NCBI GenBank assembly: GCA_903867185.1
Contig: CAIPQK010000101.1
Location: 1-64,000 of the forward strand
Reading direction: 5' to 3'
Source: an uncultured Candidatus Nemicrothrix sp.
GTDB taxonomy: Bacteria > Actinomycetota > Acidimicrobiia > Acidimicrobiales > Acidimicrobilacustridaceae
DNA: 64,000 nucleotides
The first letter of the stretch is position 1; each line of letters starts with the position of its first letter. Shown in pieces: positions 40,064-49,876 of this stretch. Below the pieces are notes generated by a model that was not told the DNA's origin, did no database searches, and saw only the letters and a list, made by a program, of their open reading frames with translations. Made by a program: the position numbers and the translations under genes.

Positions 40064-41006
40064 TCTCACAGCTGCTGAACGACTCGATCGCACCTTGGCG
40101 ATTGTTCCGTGGGTTGCGAATCAACCGAACGGAACCGCAACACTCGATGAAATTAGTGAGCGGTTCAACATTGGTCCGGATGACCTGCGGGACTGTCTTG
40201 TCATCACATCGATGGTCGGAGTTCACCCCTACACACCGGACGTCCTCATCAACGCAATCATCGATGCCGACACCGTCACGATCGAACTCCCGGATTATTT
40301 TCGTCGGCCTTTGCGGTTGACCGCAGAACAAACATTTGCCTTACTTACATCAGCCAAGGCCCTACTCTCAGTGCCCGGCGCCGACGACCGCAGTGCCCTT
40401 GCCCGTGGACTCGCGAAAGTTCTGCACTCCCTAGGCGAAGCTTCGGAAACCGCCGTAGAGATCGGAATCGACACGGCTTCCGACGCAATCACTGAACAGT
40501 TACGACTTGCGGTCGATTCCAAACATTCGGTGAAGATCGACTACTACAGCTATGGGCGTGATGACACCGGATCACGAATTGTGGACCCGTGGACGATCCA
40601 TTCTGAAGGCGGTCTTTGGTATCTGCAGGGTTGGTGTCATGCGAGTGACGCTGAACGAATTTTCAGGATTGATCGCATCCGCGAAGTTGCTCAGACCGAC
40701 CATGAGTTCACTTCACCTACTCCCGTTCCAGTGTTCCGACTCTTCGACAGTGCAGATACTCAAGGACGAGTCACGCTCAGGCTGACTCCCGTCGCAAAGT
40801 GGGTTCTTGAGTACTACCCAACCGAATCTGTCGTCCCTGAACCAGACGGTGGGTTCACGGTTGAACTCGCCATTGGCTCCGTTGCTTGGCTGGAACGACT
40901 GCTTCTTCGTCTCGGACCTGACGCCGTAGTGCTTGATGCTTCCGAGGGTCTCGATGCGATCGGAGCGGCATCGGCCCGGAGACTTCTTGCCATCTACAGT
41001 GACTAG
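40056..41006 (+). CDS. pafC: WYL-domain transcriptional regulator PafC
   Basis: MADLTAAERLDRTLAIVPWVANQPNGTATLDEI...GGLWYLQGWCHASDAERIFRIDRI; 8 bp overlap with pafB. Confidence 0.88.
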   Translation: MADLTAAERLDRTLAIVPWVANQPNGTATLDEISERFNIGPDDLRDCLVITSMVGVHPYTPDVLINAIIDADTVTIELPDYFRRPLRLTAEQTFALLTSAKALLSVPGADDRSALARGLAKVLHSLGEASETAVEIGIDTASDAITEQLRLAVDSKHSVKIDYYSYGRDDTGSRIVDPWTIHSEGGLWYLQGWCHASDAERIFRIDRIREVAQTDHEFTSPTPVPVFRLFDSADTQGRVTLRLTPVAKWVLEYYPTESVVPEPDGGFTVELAIGSVAWLERLLLRLGPDAVVLDASEGLDAIGAASARRLLAIYSD

Positions 41007-41060
41007 TCTGGCGAACAGGCCAGAACGTGCAGGCCCTGTTTCCGATCCGAAAGCCTCTTT

Positions 41061-41690
41061 GTGACAAGCCCTGCAATAGAACCCGTGGCTTCGCCTCGTC
41101 CTTCACGTTCGCGCCGACGGATCCTTGAGAAGTGGTTTGGTTCGCGAGGCGCCGGAGTCGTCGAGTGGTTCATCGTGATTGTGGGAGCAATCGTGCTCGC
41201 ACTCGTTGTGAAACTCTTCCTGCTCCAGGCCTTCTATATTCCGTCGCTTTCGATGTACCCGACTCTGCACGTAGGCGACCGCGTCTTGGTCAACAAGCTC
41301 AGCTATCACCTGCACGATGTGAATCGTGGTGACGTCATCGTCTTCGAGCGACCGGCGTCAGAAACCTCGAGCACCATTCCCGATCTCATTAAGCGGGTGG
41401 TGGCACTCTCCGGGGAATCCGTTGTGATCAAGGATGGTGCCGTCTTTGTCGATGGAACCCGACTCGACGAGAACTACCTCCCGGATGGCACCGTCACCAG
41501 CACAGCGAACGCTCCGAATAAGTGCACAGAACAGGACCCATGCGTCATACCCAAAGGACAAGTTTGGGTGATGGGTGATAACCGGGGCGATTCGAAAGAC
41601 AGTCGTTACTTCGGGCCCATCGATAAATCCTCAATCGTGGGTCGTGCATTCATCAAAGTTTGGCCACTGGGCCGCTTTGGGCTGCTCTAA
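41061..41690 (+). CDS. lepB: Signal peptidase I
   Basis: FYIPSLSMYPTLHVGDRVLVNKLSY; GDVIVFERP; VMGDNRGDSKDSRYFGP. Confidence 0.96.
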   Translation: MTSPAIEPVASPRPSRSRRRILEKWFGSRGAGVVEWFIVIVGAIVLALVVKLFLLQAFYIPSLSMYPTLHVGDRVLVNKLSYHLHDVNRGDVIVFERPASETSSTIPDLIKRVVALSGESVVIKDGAVFVDGTRLDENYLPDGTVTSTANAPNKCTEQDPCVIPKGQVWVMGDNRGDSKDSRYFGPIDKSSIVGRAFIKVWPLGRFGLL

Positions 41691-41735
41691 GGCATTTACC
41701 GAGATCACGTTTCCAGCCGGTTGCGACGTTCTGCC

Positions 41736-42461
41736 TCAAGACGATGCATTCGCCAACGCACTCATCATGACGTCAACGTGATCGCTGTAGACCCCATCGA
41801 TTCCTGAATCGAGGAGCGCATCGAGAATCCGTTCGAACTGTGCATCCCACCCAAAGGCGAGCAGTTCGAAGCGGTGAACCATCGCAATGAGACCGCCCGT
41901 CCAATCCGAATGGTGGAGGTTCAGTACGTCAACACCCATCTCCGCACTGCGGGCGATATGGAGTTCGGGACTGCCTTCGAATCTTGAAGCTCGGGTCGAC
42001 TCAACAAGATTGACTTCTCGAGAAAGCGCTCGCCAGCCGCAAAGCAGTTCGCGCGATGGATGGCAAAGCCAAAGTTGTGACTCGGCGCCGACGTCCCGAG
42101 CGCAGGCGATCACCTCGGCAGCAACTGAAGGATCTTTGACGTCGAGTGAAAACTCAACGCTCGAGCCGACCAGTTCATAAAAACTGCGCAGTGTCGGTAT
42201 GTGGTCTGGAAGATCCGAAGAGTGAACCTCTGCAAGTGGCCGGCGTCGTGGCCGCCGTCCGACGACCCCGTCGTGGTCAAGAACCGCCACCCCATCAGAG
42301 GTCATCCACACATCACTCTCGATTCCCGTTGCGCCAAGACGCACCGCGAGCTCGAACGCCTCGATCGTATTCTCAGGAGCATTGGCCCTCGCTCCGCGAT
42401 GAGCGAAGCCGATGGGCGGCCGTAGTGATGGAAGACGGGTCACTGCTACAGACTGCCTCAT
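41736..42461 (-). CDS. Glycerophosphodiester phosphodiesterase family protein (second copy in window)
   Basis: GFAHRGARANAPENTIEAFELAVRLGATGIESDVWMTSDG. Confidence 0.9.
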   Translation of the reverse strand: MRQSVAVTRLPSLRPPIGFAHRGARANAPENTIEAFELAVRLGATGIESDVWMTSDGVAVLDHDGVVGRRPRRRPLAEVHSSDLPDHIPTLRSFYELVGSSVEFSLDVKDPSVAAEVIACARDVGAESQLWLCHPSRELLCGWRALSREVNLVESTRASRFEGSPELHIARSAEMGVDVLNLHHSDWTGGLIAMVHRFELLAFGWDAQFERILDALLDSGIDGVYSDHVDVMMSALANASS

Positions 42462-42529
42462 GGGACCGCAATGAGGGCGACACGGTCGTTGAGGTCTCAT
42501 GGTCCAGGTGCAGAGGTACGATGCGCCCC

Positions 42530-42865
42530 ATGTTCAATGTCGGCGGCGGTGAGATCATCGTTATCTTGCTACTGGCGTTATTGCTGCTCGGTCCGGAAAA
42601 ACTGCCGGAGACGGCTCGAAAGGTCGGGAAGTTTCTCGCTGAGGTCCGAAGGGTGACTTCGGGGTTCGAAGAAGAAGTTCGATCTGCCATGGACATCGGC
42701 GACGCCCGTTCGGTGGACTCTGCACTCGACCGAACAACTGAAGGGCCCCGTCTCGTAGCTCCCGTCGATCCCGTTATGCCGACGAGCCCGGCAGCGGCGC
42801 CCACCCCGTTTATCGGCGACTTGTCCACCGACCACTCCGCTGACGATGTTTCTGGGATGCACTGA
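42530..42865 (+). CDS. tatB: Twin-arginine translocase TatA/TatB family protein
   Basis: MFNVGGGEIIVILLLALLLLGPEKLPETARKVGKFLAEVRR; precedes tatC. Confidence 0.9.
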   Translation: MFNVGGGEIIVILLLALLLLGPEKLPETARKVGKFLAEVRRVTSGFEEEVRSAMDIGDARSVDSALDRTTEGPRLVAPVDPVMPTSPAAAPTPFIGDLSTDHSADDVSGMH

Positions 42866-42873
42866 GGCCAGCG

Positions 42874-43662
42874 ATGACGACAGAAACAAAACCTCCGTCT
42901 TCCGGTCACATGACGTTGTGGGAACACCTCGCCGAACTGCGAACCCGACTCTTTCGAATAGCGTTCGCCGTAGCGGTTGGAGCGCTTCTCGGATGGTTTC
43001 TCTACCCGTATGTATTGGCGATTCTGAAGCACCCGTTTAATGAGGTGCAGCCGGGCCAGCCATTCATCGCGACTGAACCTCTCCAAGCGTTCGGGCTGCG
43101 ACTCAAAATGTCCGGATATATCGGTATCGCGGTCGCGATGCCGATCATTGTTTGGCAAATCTGGCGATTTGTGACCCCTGGTCTTTATCCGCACGAGAAA
43201 AAGTACGCGGTTCCATTCACTGTGAGTGCTGTGATCCTCTTCCTTGGCGGAGCGACGTTGGCTTTCTACGTCCTCAATCCAACCCTGCAGTTCTTAACCA
43301 CAATCGGCGGATCTCAAATTGAGCCCTTTTACACCGCCGACAGTTATGTGACATTGATCGTCTGGATGATGCTGGCGTTCGGCGTTGGCTTCGAGTTCCC
43401 GGTTTTGCTCGTGGCTTTACAAATGATCGGTGTGATCTCGCCGAGACAATTACTTCGATGGTGGCGCCAAGCGATCGTCGTGATCGCTGTAATCGCCGCA
43501 GTGATCACACCTAGTGGCGACCCGATCTCAATGATCGCGTTGGCACTTCCGATGCTCCTGCTTTATGCACTCTCGGTTGCCGCGGGCGCCGTCATCCTTG
43601 CGTTCCGCCGTCGTTCACTACGGAAAGCTGCGGTGAGCGACTCCGATGCAGTCGCCGATTGA
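42874..43662 (+). CDS. tatC: Sec-independent protein translocase TatC
   Basis: MTLWEHLAELRTRLFRIAF; FVTPGLYPHEKKYAVPF; FGVGFEFPVLLVAL. Confidence 0.96.
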   Translation: MTTETKPPSSGHMTLWEHLAELRTRLFRIAFAVAVGALLGWFLYPYVLAILKHPFNEVQPGQPFIATEPLQAFGLRLKMSGYIGIAVAMPIIVWQIWRFVTPGLYPHEKKYAVPFTVSAVILFLGGATLAFYVLNPTLQFLTTIGGSQIEPFYTADSYVTLIVWMMLAFGVGFEFPVLLVALQMIGVISPRQLLRWWRQAIVVIAVIAAVITPSGDPISMIALALPMLLLYALSVAAGAVILAFRRRSLRKAAVSDSDAVAD

Positions 43663-46258
43663 CGTGAGCGAATCATTTGAACTTGATCGGTTTCAGCTAG
43701 AGGGGATCGCCGCAATCGATCGCGGTGTTTCGGTGTTGGTATCTGCCCCAACCGGCTCTGGTAAGACCAAGGTTGCTGAACACGCCCTTGCCCTGGCATT
43801 GAAGTCGGGCACTCGAGCGTTTTACACAACTCCGATCAAGGCGCTGTCGAATCAGAAGTTTCACGATCTGGCCGAGGAACATGGTGAAGCATCGGTCGGA
43901 CTCCTGACCGGAGATACAGCGATCAACGGGGATGCTCCGATCGTTGTCATGACGACCGAGGTTCTGCGAAACATGATCTATGCCCGTTCCCCGGGTCTTG
44001 ACGCCCTTGCTTGGGTGGTGCTCGATGAAGTGCATTACTTGCAAGACACGTACCGAGGCTCAGTATGGGAAGAGGTGATAATCCATCTCCCGAAACATGT
44101 TCGACTCGTATGCCTCTCGGCGACGGTTTCGAATGCTGACGAACTTGGTCAGTGGATTAGTGCCGTTCGAGGACCAACTGAGGTAGTGGTCGAATCGAAA
44201 CGACCCGTCACGCTCGACAACTGGTACCTCGTAGCGGACCGCCAGGGAGACGGCCTCGTTCTGCTTCCCACTCTCGCCGACGGTAAGGCCGATGAGCGTG
44301 GCCACCGATACGACCTCGATATCCGCGATCGCTCCAGCGGCGGCCGGCGGCGCTATGCAACTCCTGGTCGAGTCGAAGTCGTTGAGTTGCTTGCGGAGCG
44401 TTCGATGCTACCGGCGATTTTCTTTATCTTCAGTCGAAACGGTTGCGACGATGCTGTTCTGTCGTGCACGCGGGCGGGCCTCACGTTCACCGACTCTGAT
44501 GAACGCGAACGGATTCGCCAGATAGCAGAGTCGCACGTACAAGAACTCAGCGATGACGATCTAAAGGTTCTTGATTATGGACGTTGGCTTGATTCGCTCG
44601 AACGAGGTATCGCGAGCCATCACGCCGGACTTGTGCCGCCGTTCAAGGAGGCGGTCGAACAATGCTTTGTAGAAGGTCTTGTTCGAATCGTCTTTGCTAC
44701 AGAAACCCTTGCGCTTGGTATCAACATGCCGGCACGGACGGTCATCATCGACAAGCTTACGAAATTCACTGGCGAGGGCCATGAGTTCCTCACTCCAGCG
44801 CAGTACACACAGCTGACTGGACGGGCAGGAAGACGGGGGATCGACGATCACGGAAACGCCGTTGTGCTTTGGTCTCCGTTCGTTACGTTCGACGATGTCG
44901 CAACGCTCGCCGCGAGTCGAAGTTTTCGACTCACAAGTTCCTTCCGACCGACGTACAACATGGCGGCGAATTTGGTGCGGAGATACGACGCAGGGGAAGC
45001 GCACCGCCTGCTCGGAAGCAGTTTCGCCCAATACCAAGCCGATGCCGATGTGGCGCGAGAGGAACTCCGCATCGCCACTCAGTTCGAGAAACTTGAGCGG
45101 CTCACCGAAGACGCCACTTGCGACAGGGGAGATATTGCCGGATACAAATTGCTGCTTGATCGAGAGCGAGGCGTGCGCCGCTCTGGGAGCGGCGGCTCGG
45201 CTGTGGAGCGAGCACTTTCAGAAATGAAACCCGGCGACATTCTTTGGCTCGAGGGCAGCGGAGGGCATGATCGAGTTGCGGTACTTTCTGTTTCACATCG
45301 CAAAGGCGGTTCGGTAAGAGTCAAAGTCCTAAATTCTCGGCGCAATGTGCTGCAACTCGGTGCGAAAGATTTTGATGAGGCACCGACCGTGGTCGGACAT
45401 ATCGAACTTCCTGTTCCGTTCACCCCGATGAAACCGAAATTTCAGAAAGCGGTTTCGGTAGAGCTCGATCGCGTCGCTGGTCGGATTCGTTCACTCGAAA
45501 CGAGAGCCGCTGAGCACTCTGCGCGTGATCAGTGTGCTGAGCACCCAGTTCACGATTGCCCCCAGCGCGACCAACACCTCAGAGCATTGCGCGACGTTGA
45601 AAGGGTGCGCAAAGACATCGACGGTCTTGAAAAGAGGATTCGATCTCGAACGGGCTCACTCGTTGAGCAATTCGATCGCATCCTGCAGATGCTCGAGAAT
45701 TGGGGCCATCTCGACGGGTGGCAACTCACTGAGCGTGGCGAACGTCTTGTGCGGATTTATCACGAGTCGGATCTCGCCATCGCCGAAGCGATCGAAGAGA
45801 ACCTTTTTGATGACCTGACGGCTCCAGAACTCGCCGGTCTTGTGAGTTGTTTCATCTACGAGTCAAGGGCCTCAAGTCCGGATCTTGGTACGTGGTTCAC
45901 GCGTCGCTTGCTCGCAGACCGTGCCGATCAGATTTCCGACCTTGCATCATCGATTTCCCAAGATGAGATCCGACTCGGACTCCCAGGTACTCGTGCGACA
46001 GATCCAGCGTTCTTCGCACTCGCCCATGCATGGGCTTCGGGTGATGAACTCGACCATATGTTGGGCGACGACGAGATGCCTGGTGGTGATTTCGTTCGAA
46101 CAATCAAGCAACTCGTAGACCTCCTCCGGCAGATTTCGGAGACCGAAGCAACCTGTGCACCGACTGCGTCCGAGGCTTCCGATCTGCTCCATCGCGGCAT
46201 CGTCGCTGTTTCGGGGCGCGGTCGCGTTGCTCTAGGGCAGGACGACGATTCGCCGTGA
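43646..46258 (+). CDS. Ski2/Mtr4-like DExH RNA helicase (HelY-like)
   Basis: APTGSGKTKVAEHAL; VLDEVHYLQD; QLTGRAGRRGID. Confidence 0.95.
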   Translation: MQSPIDVSESFELDRFQLEGIAAIDRGVSVLVSAPTGSGKTKVAEHALALALKSGTRAFYTTPIKALSNQKFHDLAEEHGEASVGLLTGDTAINGDAPIVVMTTEVLRNMIYARSPGLDALAWVVLDEVHYLQDTYRGSVWEEVIIHLPKHVRLVCLSATVSNADELGQWISAVRGPTEVVVESKRPVTLDNWYLVADRQGDGLVLLPTLADGKADERGHRYDLDIRDRSSGGRRRYATPGRVEVVELLAERSMLPAIFFIFSRNGCDDAVLSCTRAGLTFTDSDERERIRQIAESHVQELSDDDLKVLDYGRWLDSLERGIASHHAGLVPPFKEAVEQCFVEGLVRIVFATETLALGINMPARTVIIDKLTKFTGEGHEFLTPAQYTQLTGRAGRRGIDDHGNAVVLWSPFVTFDDVATLAASRSFRLTSSFRPTYNMAANLVRRYDAGEAHRLLGSSFAQYQADADVAREELRIATQFEKLERLTEDATCDRGDIAGYKLLLDRERGVRRSGSGGSAVERALSEMKPGDILWLEGSGGHDRVAVLSVSHRKGGSVRVKVLNSRRNVLQLGAKDFDEAPTVVGHIELPVPFTPMKPKFQKAVSVELDRVAGRIRSLETRAAEHSARDQCAEHPVHDCPQRDQHLRALRDVERVRKDIDGLEKRIRSRTGSLVEQFDRILQMLENWGHLDGWQLTERGERLVRIYHESDLAIAEAIEENLFDDLTAPELAGLVSCFIYESRASSPDLGTWFTRRLLADRADQISDLASSISQDEIRLGLPGTRATDPAFFALAHAWASGDELDHMLGDDEMPGGDFVRTIKQLVDLLRQISETEATCAPTASEASDLLHRGIVAVSGRGRVALGQDDDSP

Positions 46259-46863
46259 CGATTAAGAAAGAGAGTGAGTACGGCAGATTGGAGCCGTTAC
46301 CCGAGGGTTCACCGGTTGTGTCGTCTGACGCGGAACTCCGAAGCCTTGTGTGCGCCGCAAGATCCGAGCATCGTTTGCCTCTTTCGGTTGGACTCCTCGC
46401 AGGTGACTTATGCCGAACCCTCGGCGGTTCTGGCGATGTAACTCGGCTGCGAACGCCCGAAGCACTCACGGTTCCGATCGATCTGCCCATCGCTGTCATC
46501 GATGGAACGGAATACCCTTTTGTCGCTCATCTGTTGATCGGTCGCACGTTTGCCAAGGACTTTGCGGTGGTCATGAATGCTCAATGGCTGGGACCGCTCG
46601 ATCTGGGACCTCGTTCCCACCCAGGCGACGGCCTCGTCGATGTCACAACCGGAACGCTTCCTTGGACGCAGCGACGAATTGCGCGCCGCCGAGCCCACTC
46701 CGGAACTCATCTCCCTCATCCGGCCCTAAAACATCGCCGAACCTCCCACTACCGCTTCGTTTTCACCTCGCCAGTCGTAGTTCAGATTGATTCGCTGCTC
46801 CGTGTAAATGCCGAGGAAATCGAGATTCGAGTGGAACCAGACGCGTTTTTCGTCGTGGTTTGA
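46255..46863 (+). CDS. Stand-alone protein resembling the C-terminal domain of DAG/YegS-type lipid kinases
   Basis: WLGPLDLGPRSHPGDGLVDVTTGTLPWTQRRIARRRAHSGTHLPHPALKHRR...VQIDSLLRVNAEEIEIRVEPDAF; no N-terminal kinase nucleotide-binding motif seen. Confidence 0.5.
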   Translation: MTIKKESEYGRLEPLPEGSPVVSSDAELRSLVCAARSEHRLPLSVGLLAGDLCRTLGGSGDVTRLRTPEALTVPIDLPIAVIDGTEYPFVAHLLIGRTFAKDFAVVMNAQWLGPLDLGPRSHPGDGLVDVTTGTLPWTQRRIARRRAHSGTHLPHPALKHRRTSHYRFVFTSPVVVQIDSLLRVNAEEIEIRVEPDAFFVVV

Positions 46864-46901
46864 CCAGCCGGTCGGAGTCGTTCGCCATGTAGCGTTCAGG
46901 C

Positions 46902-48080
46902 ATGGACGTCAACGAGGCAAAGCGACACGCCGTTGAAGTGATCGATAGTTGCAACGATTTACTCCTTGAGGTCTCTCACTCCATCCATTCTCATCCTGAA
47001 GAGAACTACGCCGAGCACCATGCTCATGACGTGCTGACCGCAGCCCTCGAGTCGCACGGCCTCGATGTTCAACGCGGCGCATACGGTCTGCCGACGGCAT
47101 TTGACGCATCGGCCGGAACTACCGGGCCAGAGATCGCTGTTTTTTGTGAGTACGACGCGCTGCCCGGCATTGGACACGCTTGCGGTCACAACATCATCGC
47201 CGCGGCTGGCCTCGGGGCAGCGATCGGTGCGAGCGCCGTTGCAGATGATCTTCATGGTCGATTGCGAGTGTTTGGGTCTCCAGCTGAAGAGGGTGGGGGA
47301 GGCAAGGTATTCATGCTCGAGCGCGGAGCCCTCGACGGAATTGATGCGGCGATGATGGTTCACCCCGCCGATGCTGATTTACGTTGGATGACGACCATTG
47401 CGGTTCAACAATTGATGGTGACGTGGCACGGCGAGGCAGCTCACGCAGCAGCCCAGCCATGGAATGGCCGGAACGCTCTCGATGCTGCCGTCTTGGGCTA
47501 CATGAACGTTGCTGCTTTGCGTCAACACATCCGTCCTCAAGAACGGATTCATGGCGTGTTTACGAATGGCGGCGATAAACCCAATATCGTCCCCGCCTCA
47601 GCAGCGATGCATTGGTTCGTGCGTGCCGCAGATATTTCTTCTCTCGAGGCGCTTAAGACACGTGTCCTTTCTGCATTGCAAGCAGGCGGCGACGCGACCG
47701 GTTGTTCGACGGAGTTCTCGTGGCTTGAGCCGTCCTACGCCGAACTCGTTCGGAACGATCCATTCGAAGATCTCTACGCGTCCAACAGCGCAGCGATCGG
47801 GCGGATTGTTTCGGAGCCAAGTGGCGATCTGAATGTCGTTGGATCAACCGACATGGGCAACGTCAGCCATGTCGTGCCTTCCATTCATCCGATGATCGCA
47901 GTCGCTCCTCGCGGCGTCGGAATCCACACAGAGAAGTTCACCGAGTTCGCAGCATCAGCCTCTGGCGACGCAGGTGTGCTTGATGGGGCAAAGGCGATGG
48001 CGATGACAATCATTGACCTGTGGTCCTCTGCAGAACTACTTCGATCGGTTACCTCCGCATTCGACGCTCGTCTCAAGTAG
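46902..48080 (+). CDS. M20 family amidohydrolase (AbgB/AbgA-like)
   Basis: HSHPEENYAEHHAHDVL; CEYDALPGIGHACGHNIIAAAGLGAAIG. Confidence 0.92.
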   Translation: MDVNEAKRHAVEVIDSCNDLLLEVSHSIHSHPEENYAEHHAHDVLTAALESHGLDVQRGAYGLPTAFDASAGTTGPEIAVFCEYDALPGIGHACGHNIIAAAGLGAAIGASAVADDLHGRLRVFGSPAEEGGGGKVFMLERGALDGIDAAMMVHPADADLRWMTTIAVQQLMVTWHGEAAHAAAQPWNGRNALDAAVLGYMNVAALRQHIRPQERIHGVFTNGGDKPNIVPASAAMHWFVRAADISSLEALKTRVLSALQAGGDATGCSTEFSWLEPSYAELVRNDPFEDLYASNSAAIGRIVSEPSGDLNVVGSTDMGNVSHVVPSIHPMIAVAPRGVGIHTEKFTEFAASASGDAGVLDGAKAMAMTIIDLWSSAELLRSVTSAFDARLK

Positions 48081-48138
48081 CACCTCGCTTCAGCGGCATC
48101 CGCGGTCGGGAGCCCTCAACGCCGTACGGTTGCTCGCC

Positions 48139-49746
48139 GTGAGTGTCTACGTCGCAGAAGAGTTCAGCCCAGAAGAGGCCGACGTTCTACGTCGATATTT
48201 CACGAACCTCTACGGACCAGTGTTTGCACTGGTAAATCTTCCCGAGGTTGTGAAAGGCGCCCTGTTCGCGAGGTATTCACGAACTCACAAAAGTCTGCGA
48301 AGGCTGTTTCTCGACGAATTCGTCGGAGAGCTCGACATCAGTGGTGACGCCTCCATCGATGCCACGATCGGGCTGCGTCGTGCTGAAGAGCTCTACGAAA
48401 AAGTCTTTTTCGAGTACGGCGATGACTCTGTCGCTCAACTCGGGGGAGTGCACCTGGCCTGTGAACAGGCCTCAAATCTCCTGACCAAAGTTCTTGAGTG
48501 GGGTCGTCTTATGGCGTACCTCGAGCAATCAACTCGCTACATCGCCTACGACGCCCGCATTGGTGGCCGCTATCGGTTCTACCGCCCGCCGGAAGTACTT
48601 CAGTCAAGTCTGGGCACTCGATATGTCGGTGACATGGACCGACTCTTCGACACCTACGCCGAGTTACTGCCAATCCTCGTCGATGACATTCGAGAGCGGA
48701 TCCCGAAGGATCCAGCCGATAGTGATTTCGTTTACCGCCAGGCGATTCGAGCGAAGGCCTTCGACTCGATTCGCGGTCTCCTTCCGGCATCTTCGCTATC
48801 CAATGTCGGCATCTACGGCACCGGCCAGGGCTACGAAATGTTGTTGCTTCGCATGCGCGCGCATCCATTGCCTGAGGCTCGAACCTACGCGGACCTCATG
48901 CTCACCGAGTTGCGCAAAGTCGTTCCCTCTTTCCTGAAGCGAGTCGACCTCGACGACAGGGGAGTTGCGTGGAGCAATTACATGAGTTCGAGCCGCAACG
49001 CGATGGACGACATCGCCGGCCGTCTCTTCGCTGGCGTTGAAGACATCGAACCGGCTCCCGTTGTCACCCTCGTCGATTTCGATCCCGATGCCGAAATCAA
49101 GCTCGTTGCTGCTGCCCTCTATCCCCATCTCACGCTTCCAGAGCGTCAGATCGAAGATCGAGTTCGACTCATGAGCACAGAAGAGCGCGTGGCAGTACTC
49201 AATGCCTACGAAGGCGGGCGCGAAAACCGGCGACATAAACCGGGTCGAGCACTCGAACGCCCCTCGTATCGATTCGATGTCCTTGCCGATTACGGCGCAT
49301 TTCGGGATCTTCAACGTCACCGCATGCTGACCATCGATTGGCAGAAGCTGACGCCGCTGCACGGCTACACCCGCCCAGCAGCAGTCGACGACGCCGGTGT
49401 CGGTGCAACGTTCGATGAAGCAATGGAACGCTCAGCGTCGCTCTACGAAGCTCTCGAAGAGCGCTTCCCGGCTGAGTCTTCCTACGCGGTCTCGCTGGCG
49501 TATCGAGTTCGGTTCTCGATGCATATGAACGCTCGAGAAGCGATGCACCTCATCGAGCTGCGCACAACGCCCCAGGGGCATCCTGCGTATCGGATCGTTG
49601 GTCAAGAGATGCACCGACTCATTGCCGAGCAAGCCGGCCACCATGCCATCGCTGCCATGATGCGCTTTGTCGACCACAGCGCCGAACCTGAGCTTGAACG
49701 CCTCCAGGCCGAACGAAGGGCCGAAAGTCGTCGTTTAGAGCCGTAA
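48139..49746 (+). CDS. Long tandem ThyX-like (FAD-dependent thymidylate synthase-like) protein
   Basis: Two ThyX-like halves: LEQSTRYIAYDA in half 1, AFRDLQRHRMLTIDWQKL and MHLIELRTTPQGHPAYRIVGQEMHRLI in half 2; GTG start at 48139. Confidence 0.75.
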   Translation: MSVYVAEEFSPEEADVLRRYFTNLYGPVFALVNLPEVVKGALFARYSRTHKSLRRLFLDEFVGELDISGDASIDATIGLRRAEELYEKVFFEYGDDSVAQLGGVHLACEQASNLLTKVLEWGRLMAYLEQSTRYIAYDARIGGRYRFYRPPEVLQSSLGTRYVGDMDRLFDTYAELLPILVDDIRERIPKDPADSDFVYRQAIRAKAFDSIRGLLPASSLSNVGIYGTGQGYEMLLLRMRAHPLPEARTYADLMLTELRKVVPSFLKRVDLDDRGVAWSNYMSSSRNAMDDIAGRLFAGVEDIEPAPVVTLVDFDPDAEIKLVAAALYPHLTLPERQIEDRVRLMSTEERVAVLNAYEGGRENRRHKPGRALERPSYRFDVLADYGAFRDLQRHRMLTIDWQKLTPLHGYTRPAAVDDAGVGATFDEAMERSASLYEALEERFPAESSYAVSLAYRVRFSMHMNAREAMHLIELRTTPQGHPAYRIVGQEMHRLIAEQAGHHAIAAMMRFVDHSAEPELERLQAERRAESRRLEP

Positions 49747-49876
49747 AAGGGGTGTCGTTTGTCACCTTTCGACATCTGCGGCACGAATGGCACCAATACC
49801 ACCCCAGAACGTGCCTATCATCCGCGGCACGAATCACCTTGGCCTCGCACTGCGAAGGCCCTAACCCGAGGACTCC

